A program made the position numbers and the translations under genes. A DNA stretch of 64,000 bases from Halorubrum aethiopicum (GTDB lineage Archaea > Halobacteriota > Halobacteria > Halobacteriales > Haloferacaceae), in contig NZ_LOAJ01000001.1 of NCBI RefSeq assembly GCF_001542905.1, positions 2,728,001-2,792,000 of the forward strand, read 5' to 3'. The notes beneath the pieces were generated by a model that had not been told where the DNA came from, did no database searches, and worked only from the letters and a program-made list of their open reading frames with translations. Shown one piece after another: positions 58,285-64,000 of this stretch. Position 1 is the first letter of the stretch; each line of letters starts with the position of its first letter.

Positions 58285-58352
58285 GAGCGCCCCTCCGTCG
58301 TGACGTCGTCGTCGACGATCGACACGACTCGCTTCGAACTACGCGGGGTCAT
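58281..58352 (-). CDS. Candidate leader peptide upstream of the APC permease
   Basis: A 23-codon frame, [20 protein letters not shown] plus GRS, starts at the first ATG downstream of a TATA-like CCTAAATCC (58374-58382), which is 22-30 bases away. It ends in GTGA overlap with the permease start. It therefore looks like the first reading frame of a leaderless mRNA whose translation would carry ribosomes to the permease. No homologue is recognised. A chance frame is possible. Confidence 0.4.
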   Translation of the reverse strand: MTPRSSKRVVSIVDDDVTTEGRS

Positions 58353-58445
58353 GGGGCATACTCTCTCGGCTAGGGATTTAGGCGGTTCGTTCGTCCTCGG
58401 GACGCTCCCGGTCCGTTTTTGCCCGTCCGCGTCGGAACACGAGCC

Positions 58446-58763
58446 ATGACCATCGACACGGCACGGGTCGAGGAGCTGATCGAGTCGGGGATCCCGGAGT
58501 CGGTCGCGCGGGTCACGACCCCGCGGATCCACGACGACGAGGACGAGGACGCCCACTTCGCGGCGGTCGTCGTCTCGCCCGCCTTCGAGGGCGAGTCGCT
58601 CGTCGACCAGCACCAGCGCGTGTACGACGCCGTCGGCGATCACATGACTCGCTCGGTCCACGCGCTGGAGATCAAGACGTACACGCCCGAGGCGTACGCC
58701 GAACACGGCGACGGAGGCCTCGAGGACGACCTCCGGTCGGCCGGGCTGCTTCCGGTGGAGTAG
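58446..58763 (+). CDS. BolA family protein
   Basis: The 105-residue protein has the BolA fold: MTIDTARVEELIESGIPESV, HFAAVVVSPAFEGESLVDQH and RVYDAVGDHMTRSVHALEIK with the conserved HALEIKTYTPEAY ending. BolA proteins pair with monothiol glutaredoxins in iron-sulfur cluster handling. No glutaredoxin is adjacent. Confidence 0.85.
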   Translation: MTIDTARVEELIESGIPESVARVTTPRIHDDEDEDAHFAAVVVSPAFEGESLVDQHQRVYDAVGDHMTRSVHALEIKTYTPEAYAEHGDGGLEDDLRSAGLLPVE

Positions 58764-58839
58764 GGTCGAGTAGGGTCGATCGAGCAGATCGAGCAGATCG
58801 GCCGAGGGGTTTTCGGCCCCCGCGGTCGTCGTCACGGTC

Positions 58840-59046
58840 ATGTCGCCGTCGCCCTCCGCGCTCGACCGGCTCGCCGACGCCTCCTGGCCGGTCGTGACGC
58901 TCTTCGTCCTGCTGTTTCTCGGCGGGGTGTACCTCCGCGCGAGCCGGATCGATCCCGAATTCGGGGTCATCGTCGTCGCCTTTCTCGTGATGAACGGCGG
59001 GCTGATCGCGCTCGGTGGGTGGGCCGCGGGCCGGAAGGAGGACTGA
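58840..59046 (+). CDS. Small two-helix membrane protein
   Basis: The 68-residue protein has two hydrophobic helices, WPVVTLFVLLFLGGVYLRA and FGVIVVAFLVMNGGLIALGG, with short acidic or basic ends. It follows BolA by 76 bases on the same strand; the spacer contains short repeats of GTCGAGTAGG and AGCAGATCG types. No family is recognised; it is probably a membrane-accessory protein. Confidence 0.6.
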   Translation: MSPSPSALDRLADASWPVVTLFVLLFLGGVYLRASRIDPEFGVIVVAFLVMNGGLIALGGWAAGRKED

Positions 59047-59072
59047 CCCGCGGATCGGGGTCGACGGGCGGC

Positions 59073-59750
59073 TCACTCCTCGTCGTCGTCAACGTCGTCG
59101 CCGTCCGGCGCCTCCGCGTCGCCGTCGCCGTCCGATGGTTCCGCACCCCGGTCGGCCAGTCCCGCGAGATGGCCGATCTCGGGGAGGATGATCTCCTCGA
59201 CGCCGAGCCGGACCGCGTTCTCCGAGCCGGGGAGACAACAGACGACGGTTCCGTCGACGATCCCGCCCGTGGCGCGCGAGCCGACCGTCCGCGTGCCGAC
59301 CTCCTCGGTCGAGAGCTGCCGGAACAGCTCGCCGAAGCCGGGGAGGTCCTTCTCGAAGAGCGGGTCGACCGCCTCGGGCGTGACGTCGTCGGGGGTCACG
59401 CCCGTCCCGCCGGTCGTCACGATGGCGTCCGTGTCATCGCGCCGCGCGAGGCGGTCGACCGTGCCCTGAACGCCGTCGAAGTCGTCGTCGACGAGTTCGC
59501 GAACGGCGATCTCGTGGCCCGCGTCCTCGAACGCCTCGACGATCAGGTCGCCGGAGGCGTCCTCGGAAAGCGACCGGGAGGAGGAGACCGTGACGACCGC
59601 GACGGCGACCGACTCCGCGTCGTGGGCGTGGTGGTCGTGGTCGTGTCCGCCGTGGTCCGCATCGTGATCGGGATGGTCCGCGTCGTGATCGTGATGGTGG
59701 TCGTGGCCGCCGTGGTCCGCGTCGTCGTGATGATCGGCACCCTCGGTCAT
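59073..59750 (-). CDS. moaB: Molybdenum cofactor biosynthesis protein MoaB with His-rich N-terminus
   Basis: The 225-residue protein has a MoaB/Mog core with [20 protein letters not shown] (substrate-binding loop) and [20 protein letters not shown]. It should adenylylate molybdopterin before metal insertion by MoeA. The first 45 residues are His/Asp/Gly-rich (about twenty His), absent from typical MoaB, and probably bind a metal. The C-terminal 30 residues are acidic. The start at 59750 includes this extension because the frame is acidic throughout and no closer ATG begins the core. Confidence 0.87.
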   Translation of the reverse strand: MTEGADHHDDADHGGHDHHHDHDADHPDHDADHGGHDHDHHAHDAESVAVAVVTVSSSRSLSEDASGDLIVEAFEDAGHEIAVRELVDDDFDGVQGTVDRLARRDDTDAIVTTGGTGVTPDDVTPEAVDPLFEKDLPGFGELFRQLSTEEVGTRTVGSRATGGIVDGTVVCCLPGSENAVRLGVEEIILPEIGHLAGLADRGAEPSDGDGDAEAPDGDDVDDDEE

Positions 59751-59898
59751 GGTCGCCCGTTCGTCCGGGTGCGTGAAAACACCACTCGTCGCCGGCGGGA
59801 GGAGTCAGAGAGTTCCCATCACGAATGGGATTGTACGAACCCGCGGGCGAACCAGTCATCAAAATCGGCCTGTTGGTAGCGTGGATAGGATGATCAAC

Positions 59899-60026
59899 GA
59901 TCGTTGCCGGCGCGGAGACCGTCTCCAAAGCCCCAGCCTTTGAGTCCCGCCCCACACAGCACCGCTCCGCACCTCACGCCTCCCCGGCCTCGTCGCCACC
60001 GGAGGGGAGATCGGTCGCTGCTTCGC
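59899..60026 (-). repeat. Structured dispersed repeat, short copy
   Basis: Read on the minus strand, this 128-base copy matches the ends and the central blocks of the element at 12541-12848, in the same order. It lacks the two GA-hairpins and the interior long-range helix. One end lies about 95 bases upstream of the larA start. A CTCCCC/GGGGAG helix within it could form. At its far end CAACGATCGTTG (59895-59906) is a perfect 12-base palindrome. The remainder of the 59751-60120 gap contains no supportable gene; the larA promoter is at 60090. Confidence 0.75.
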
Positions 60027-60089
60027 CCGTTCCGAGATCGACGTGTGAACGAGCGGCACCCTGGGCGAATTTCGAGAGGTCCTCGATCA

Positions 60090-60096
60090 GTATATG
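60090..60096 (+). promoter_or_regulatory. TATA box of the larA-like gene
   Basis: GTATATG is 25-31 bases before the ATG at 60121, which fits leaderless transcription and supports that start over the in-frame ATG at 60094. Confidence 0.55.
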
Positions 60097-60120
60097 ACCC
60101 TCCGTCACGACCCCCCACGC

Positions 60121-61422
60121 ATGGAGTTTCCCGACCGCAGCGACGTCGACCATCTCATCGACGCACAGCCGCTCCCGACGTTCGCGCGGATCCGGTACGA
60201 GCCGCCGAGCGAGACGCTCGCGGATCCGGTCGGCACGGCCAGATCGGAGCTCGACCGGCTCGACGACGCCGACTTGGAGCCGGGCGACACCGTCGCGATC
60301 GGCGTCGGCAGCCGGGGGATAGACCGGATCGACGAGGTCGCCGCCGCGGCCGTCGACTGGGCGGAGGCGAAGGGGTACGATCCCGTCGTCGTGCCCGCGA
60401 TGGGGAGCCACGGCGGGGCGACCCCGGAGGGCCAACGGGAGGTGCTCGGAGCGCTCGGGATGGACGAGGAGGGCGTCGGTGCCCCCATCGACGCCCGGAT
60501 GGACGCGGAGGCGCTGGAGACCGTGACCGTCGGCGACACGGACGCGCCGGTGTACTTCTCGACGGCGGCGCTCTCGGCCGACGCGGTCGTCGTGGTGAAC
60601 CGCGTGAAGGCACACACCAACTTCAGCGGGCCGATAGAGAGCGGGCTTGCGAAGATGACCGTCGTCGGCCTCGGCAAACAGCGCGGCGCGAAGTCGTTCC
60701 ACTCGACGGCCATCGCGGAGGGGTACGTCGAGACGCTGACGGCCGCGCTCGACGTCATCGAGGAGGCGGTGCCGCTGCTCGGGGGGATCGCCCTCGTCGA
60801 GAACTTCGAGGAGGAGCTCTCCCACGTCAAGGCCGTCCCGGCGGGGTCGTTCCTCGACCGGGAGCCGGAGCTCCTGGAACGCGCCTACGAGGAGATGGCG
60901 ACGCTGCCCGTCGAGGAGATCGACCTGCTCGTCGTCGACGAGATCGGAAAGGAGATCTCGGGGGCGGGGATGGACACGAACGTGATCGGGCGCTACCGGG
61001 TCCTCAACGCGCCCGACCCGGAGACGCCCGACATCGACCTCATCTACGTGCGCGGGCTCACCGAGGCGACGAAGGGGAACGGCAACGGGATCGGCCTCGC
61101 GGACCTCACCCGGCGGGCGGCGATCGACCAGCTGGACGTGAAGAAGACGTACGCCAACGCGCTCACGAGCGGGTCGCTCGCGAAGTCGAAGCTCCCGGTG
61201 GTCGCGCCCGACGACGAGTTCGCGCTGCGGACCGCGCTGGCCGCGCTCGGCGGGTACGATCCCGAGACGGTGCGGATCGTCTGGATCCGGAACACCGAGG
61301 ACCTCGGCGAGCTCCACGTCTCCGAGGCGGTCGTCGACGACCTCCCCGAGGCGGCGACGGTGCGGGAACGCGACGTCGAGGTCGGATTCGAGGACGGGAC
61401 GGCGCAGCTCCCGGGGTCCTGA
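60121..61422 (+). CDS. LarA-like nickel-pincer-dependent racemase/epimerase (DUF2088 family)
   Basis: The 433-residue protein matches the lactate racemase family. His97 in PAMGSHGGATPEGQ, His165 in NRVKAHTNFSGP, Lys178 in SGLAKMTVVG and His194 in AKSFHST lie at spacings like His108, His174, Lys184 and His200 of characterised LarA, where Lys anchors the pincer cofactor and His200 binds nickel. The substrate may be a hydroxy acid other than lactate. The cupin and FAH-family genes follow; LarC is at 22 kb. The start at 60121 fits a TATA box about 28 bases upstream; ATG 60094 would not leave a leader. Confidence 0.8.
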   Translation: MEFPDRSDVDHLIDAQPLPTFARIRYEPPSETLADPVGTARSELDRLDDADLEPGDTVAIGVGSRGIDRIDEVAAAAVDWAEAKGYDPVVVPAMGSHGGATPEGQREVLGALGMDEEGVGAPIDARMDAEALETVTVGDTDAPVYFSTAALSADAVVVVNRVKAHTNFSGPIESGLAKMTVVGLGKQRGAKSFHSTAIAEGYVETLTAALDVIEEAVPLLGGIALVENFEEELSHVKAVPAGSFLDREPELLERAYEEMATLPVEEIDLLVVDEIGKEISGAGMDTNVIGRYRVLNAPDPETPDIDLIYVRGLTEATKGNGNGIGLADLTRRAAIDQLDVKKTYANALTSGSLAKSKLPVVAPDDEFALRTALAALGGYDPETVRIVWIRNTEDLGELHVSEAVVDDLPEAATVRERDVEVGFEDGTAQLPGS

Positions 61423-61489
61423 GCCCGCCGAGCGCGGCCAGTCCGCCGGGACGGTAAACGTTATGGCTCACGTCGTGTTCGGGCCTAGC

Positions 61490-61543
61490 ATGGTTCGAAA
61501 GCCGCGTGATACCGCGGATGTACCGACGGGGGAGTCGCGATGA
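61490..61543 (+). CDS. Candidate leader peptide upstream of the cupin gene
   Basis: A 17-codon frame, MVRKPRDTADVPTGESR, begins at ATG 61490. A TATA-like ACGTTATG (61458-61465) lies 25-32 bases upstream. Its TGA overlaps the cupin ATG (ATGA). The arrangement is the same as at 58281. A CCGCG...CGCGG hairpin within it (about 61503-61518) could slow ribosomes. It could be chance, as homologues are not known to me. Confidence 0.4.
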   Translation: MVRKPRDTADVPTGESR

Positions 61544-61893
61544 AACCGGTCGCCTTCGACGAGGCCGAGACGTACGAGCCGGACGAGGGCTGGCGTCGCG
61601 TCGCGATGGCGGGAAGCGAGCAGTTCTCCTTCGAGTGGTTCGAGAAGCCGCCGGGACACAGCTCGCCGATGCACGACCACGAGAACGAGCAGGTGTGTCT
61701 CTGCCTCGAGGGCGAGCTCACCGTGGCGACGGAGGACGACTCGGTCACCCTCCGGAAGAACGACTCGGTGTTGCTCGAGTCGAACGAGGCGCACCGGGTC
61801 GAGAACACGGGCGACGAGCGCGCGGTCGGTCTCGACGTGTTCGCGCCGGGTCGGTCCTTCGACTTCTGGACGGACCGGGAGGAGGGAGAATGA
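61540..61893 (+). CDS. Cupin-domain protein
   Basis: The 117-residue protein is a single cupin barrel: PPGHSSPMHDHENEQVCLCL is motif 1 with the metal-binding HxH and Glu, and SNEAHRVENTGDERAVGLDV is motif 2 with its His. It may act on or sense a carboxylic acid, in keeping with the LarA-like gene upstream. Its stop overlaps the FAH-family ATG by ATGA; the two are translationally coupled. Confidence 0.87.
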   Translation: MKPVAFDEAETYEPDEGWRRVAMAGSEQFSFEWFEKPPGHSSPMHDHENEQVCLCLEGELTVATEDDSVTLRKNDSVLLESNEAHRVENTGDERAVGLDVFAPGRSFDFWTDREEGE

Positions 61894-62711
61894 AGTACCT
61901 CGCACGCACGTCGACGGGGGAGGCGCTGCTCGGCGACGACGAGGGGTTCGTCCCGCTCGCGTCGGTCGAGCCCGACCTCGGGAGCGTCCGCGAGGCGCTG
62001 CCGCGGGCGGCCGACGGGACGCTCGGCGACGTCGACGACGCGACCGCCGACCGGGTCCCGGCGGCGGACCTGACGTTCGCCGCGCCCCTGGAGCGGTTCG
62101 GCAAGCTCTGGGGGATCGGGCTGAACTACGAGGAGCACGCGGGCGACCTCGACGAGGACCGGCCGGAGGAGCCGGCGAGCTTCATGAAGCCCTCGACGGT
62201 CCTCACCGGGCCCGGCGGCCCGATCCGGCTGCCGCCGACCGACCGGAGCGACCGGGTGACGGCGGAGGCGGAACTCGGCGTCGTGATGGGTCGGACGTGC
62301 CGGAACGTCGCGGAGGCCGACGTCGACGACGTCGTCGCCGGCTACCTGCCGGTGATCGACATGACCGCCGAGGACGTGCTCCAGCGGAACCCGCGGTTCC
62401 TCACGCGTGCGAAGAGCTTCGACACGTTCCTCGTTCCCGGCCCGGCCATCGTCGTGCCCGAGGAGCCGCTCGAGCTGTCGTCGCTGTCCGTGCGGACCGA
62501 GGTGAACGGCGAAGTCGAGTCCGAAAACGAGATCCGGAACATGCTGTTTCCCCCCGCCGAGATCGTCTCGTTCCACTCGGGCGTGATGACGCTCGAGCCA
62601 GGCGACCTCTTCAGCACCGGAACGCCCGGAGCCGCGCCCATCGAACCCGGCGACGACGTGCGCGCGGTCGTGGAGTCCATCGGATCGGTCGACGCGCCGG
62701 TGACGCGGTAG
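61890..62711 (+). CDS. Fumarylacetoacetate hydrolase family protein
   Basis: The 273-residue protein has the FAH core: WGIGLNYEEHAGD, FMKPSTVLTGPGGPIRLPPT, metal-binding VTAEAELGVVMGRTC, DMTAEDVLQRNPRFLTRAKS and FLVPGPAIVVP. The N-terminal 60 residues form the usual beta domain. Members hydrolyse or isomerise acylpyruvates and related 2-oxo acids, or dehydrate sugar acids. Together with the LarA-like and cupin genes it points to degradation of an organic acid. The next gene, a Usp protein, has its own promoter. Confidence 0.9.
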   Translation: MKYLARTSTGEALLGDDEGFVPLASVEPDLGSVREALPRAADGTLGDVDDATADRVPAADLTFAAPLERFGKLWGIGLNYEEHAGDLDEDRPEEPASFMKPSTVLTGPGGPIRLPPTDRSDRVTAEAELGVVMGRTCRNVAEADVDDVVAGYLPVIDMTAEDVLQRNPRFLTRAKSFDTFLVPGPAIVVPEEPLELSSLSVRTEVNGEVESENEIRNMLFPPAEIVSFHSGVMTLEPGDLFSTGTPGAAPIEPGDDVRAVVESIGSVDAPVTR

Positions 62712-62774
62712 CGCCGCGGACGGCCGACCCGGCGTCGCAGAACCTTTATACGGAAACCCTCGCGATGTAGCGGT

Positions 62775-63203
62775 ATGTACCGAGTGCTGATTCCCGTCGG
62801 CGACGACACCGACCGAGCGATGGCCGCCGCGGAGGCCGTGAGCGCGCTTCCGAGCGCCGCCGAGGAGGTGGAGGCGATCGTCGTGAACGTCTTCGAGGAG
62901 TTCGACGTCACGGGAGAGGGCGGACAGGTGAAATCCGAGGACGTCTGGGACGAGACGAACTTCCCCGAGAGCGTGGACGCGGTCGTCGACCACCTCGAGT
63001 CGGCCGGGGTGACGGTCTCGAAGCGCCGCGAGCACGGCGACGTGACGAAGCGCATCCTCGCCGTGGCCGACGAGATCGACGCCGACGGGATCGTGATGGG
63101 CGGCCGAAGGCGGAGCCCGACCGGAAAGGTCCTGTTCGGGAGCACCACCCAGTCGGTGATGCTGTCGGCCGACTGCCCCGTGACCGTCTCGCTCACCGAA
63201 TAG
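62775..63203 (+). CDS. Universal stress protein (UspA family)
   Basis: The 142-residue protein begins MYRVLIPVGDDTDRAMAAAE and ends with the nucleotide-binding GGRRRSPTGKVLFGSTTQSV and DCPVTVSLTE, the complete UspA fold with the GxxG(9)G(S/T) loop. It should bind ATP. The TATA box CTTTATAC (62744-62751) is 24-31 bases upstream; the mRNA is leaderless. Usp genes often sit beside TRAP or other transporters, as here. Confidence 0.92.
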   Translation: MYRVLIPVGDDTDRAMAAAEAVSALPSAAEEVEAIVVNVFEEFDVTGEGGQVKSEDVWDETNFPESVDAVVDHLESAGVTVSKRREHGDVTKRILAVADEIDADGIVMGGRRRSPTGKVLFGSTTQSVMLSADCPVTVSLTE

Positions 63204-63386
63204 CGTTTCTACCCTGACACGAACGGTCCGGCCCCTCGACACGTTCCGCACGATCGGTGTGTTCCCTCCCCTTCCACGCCGACGATCCCCCACTTCCGGA
63301 CCGGAACGCTGATCGATCGGATCACGCGATCGCGTGAGCCGGGACCCGACCGCCGGGGGAGTGGCGACTTGATTACAGGTACATGT

Positions 63387-63402
63387 TATTGATTAATCAA
63401 TA
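63387..63402. promoter_or_regulatory. Perfect 16-base palindrome upstream of the TAXI gene
   Basis: TATTGATTAATCAATA is its own reverse complement, in an AT-rich patch of a GC-rich chromosome. It sits about 20 bases upstream of the TATA box, a typical position for an activator site. Confidence 0.6.
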
Positions 63403-63422
63403 GTTTTTGGAACAAACAGATA

Positions 63423-63432
63423 CCTTATTATG
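63423..63432 (+). promoter_or_regulatory. TATA box of the TAXI gene
   Basis: CCTTATTATG lies 27-36 bases before the ATG at 63459, implying a leaderless or nearly leaderless transcript. The rest of the 63204-63386 gap contains no gene. Confidence 0.55.
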
Positions 63433-63437
63433 TATCG

Positions 63438-63452
63438 ATGTGATCATCACAT
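63438..63452. promoter_or_regulatory. Inverted repeat between TATA box and TAXI start
   Basis: ATGTGAT-C-ATCACAT has perfect seven-base arms around one base. Lying between the TATA box and the start codon, it is placed where a repressor would block initiation. Confidence 0.5.
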
Positions 63453-63458
63453 TCGAAC

Positions 63459-64000
63459 ATGGCTGACAAAGACGTTAACCGACGAAAGTTCCTGTACGGT
63501 ACGGCTGCGGCGGGTGTAACCGGGCTCGCCGGCTGTAGCGGTGGCGGCGGCGGTGGCGGCGACGGATCGAGCGGCGACGGCTCCGGCGACGGATCGAGCG
63601 GCGACGGCTCCGGCGACGGGTCCAGCGGGGACGACGGCTCCGGCGACGGATCGAGCGAGACGAGCCTGGAACTCCGCGTCGGGACGTCCGCCGGCGGGAC
63701 TCAGGACGTCGGACTGGCGGTCGAGCGGGCCGTCAGCCAGGAGAGCGACACCCTGGAGTACTCGACGATCGAGAGCCCCGGATACATCGGGACCATCTAT
63801 CGGATGGCCCAAGAGCAGTTCAACGCCGGCATCACCGACAACAACTCGCTCAACAAGGCGCTCGACGAGACGGGCCAGTTCGGCGAGCAGCCGGTGTCGC
63901 GGATCCCCCAGTACGGCTTCTCGGCGTTCCCGTACAGCATCTACATCGTCGCCCGCGCCGACACGGACATCGAGACGTTCGACGACCTCGCGGGCGCGAA
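63459..64000 (+). CDS. TAXI-family TRAP transporter substrate-binding lipoprotein (3' truncated by window edge)
   Basis: The frame continues past the right edge; 180 complete codons are visible. The protein begins MADKDVNRRKFLYGTAAAGV with a Tat twin-arginine signal (RRKFLYG) and lipobox LAGC at residue 26. A Gly/Asp/Ser linker of about 40 residues follows, then the TAXI-type binding domain (ELRVGTSAGGTQDVGLAVER, TIYRMAQEQFNAGITDNNSL, PQYGFSAFPYSIYIVARADT). It should bind a carboxylate-type solute outside the cell for a DctM-like permease expected downstream. The palindromes upstream suggest substrate-dependent control. Confidence 0.9.
   Translation, partial: MADKDVNRRKFLYGTAAAGVTGLAGCSGGGGGGGDGSSGDGSGDGSSGDGSGDGSSGDDGSGDGSSETSLELRVGTSAGGTQDVGLAVERAVSQESDTLEYSTIESPGYIGTIYRMAQEQFNAGITDNNSLNKALDETGQFGEQPVSRIPQYGFSAFPYSIYIVARADTDIETFDDLAGA

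Overview
This window is a stretch of chromosome from a haloarchaeon, most likely Halorubrum or a close relative. The base composition is very GC-rich. The predicted proteins are strongly acidic, and genes are densely packed with many GTGA/ATGA overlaps. Many genes look leaderless, with a TATA box 24-31 bases upstream of the start codon. The gene content includes archaeal markers: Cdc48, S6e, archaeosine tRNA-guanine transglycosylase, AhbA/AhbB and an Htr-type transducer. Assignment to Halorubrum is inference from overall style, not from a marker gene.

Layout. 1-12.4 kb: 3' part of a MoeA-type molybdopterin gene, a DUF2064-like protein, type I IPP isomerase, an AAA ATPase, a methyltransferase, a frameshifted GNAT acetyltransferase, two flavoprotein oxidoreductases, a soluble four-PAS histidine kinase, a small frameshifted haloarchaeal protein and a DUF7124-like protein. 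12.5-12.85 kb: a structured dispersed repeat. 13.1-22 kb, minus strand: carB, two small genes, Cdc48 and a GH13 alpha-amylase. 22.3-27.5 kb: larC, aspS, a P-loop protein with a small partner, superoxide dismutase and tRNA-Ser. 27.5-31.7 kb: a thioesterase, a sensor kinase coupled to an M23-like protein, and a lipoate-ligase homologue. 31.8-36.7 kb: S6e and a haem/siroheme block (fused AhbAB, Met8-like dehydrogenase, HemA), then Nif3. 36.8-44 kb: a SIMPL lipoprotein, NhaC antiporter, TgtA, a flavin-fold protein, a zinc protease and an M42 peptidase. 44.1-48.3 kb: tRNA-Glu, a cupin with a zinc ribbon, a lipoprotein and a chemotaxis transducer. 48.5-55.9 kb: a D-glutamate catabolism pair (DgcN-DgcA), thiolase, phosphoglycerate mutase, an ArsR regulator, a DMT permease and deoC. 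55.9-59.8 kb: an APC permease with two universal-stress domains, BolA and MoaB. 59.9-64 kb: a second copy of the dispersed repeat, then a LarA homologue, a cupin, a fumarylacetoacetate-hydrolase-family enzyme, a universal stress protein and the start of a TAXI-type TRAP binding protein.

How parts work together. MoeA and MoaB belong to molybdenum cofactor synthesis. AhbAB, the Met8-like protein and HemA outline the archaeal siroheme-to-haem route. LarC makes the nickel-pincer cofactor that LarA-family enzymes need, and both are here though 38 kb apart. The LarA-cupin-FAH group followed by a TAXI binding protein looks like an uptake and catabolism module for an unidentified organic acid.

The most unusual items are: (i) a modular repeat whose long copy carries two hairpins of identical architecture with GA/GA internal loops; (ii) two tiny leader reading frames sitting at predicted leaderless transcript starts and overlapping the start codon of the following gene; (iii) the LarA/LarC module; (iv) two genes each apparently missing one C in a C run, which may be sequencing errors. 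I found no CRISPR array, insertion sequence, rRNA or integrase.
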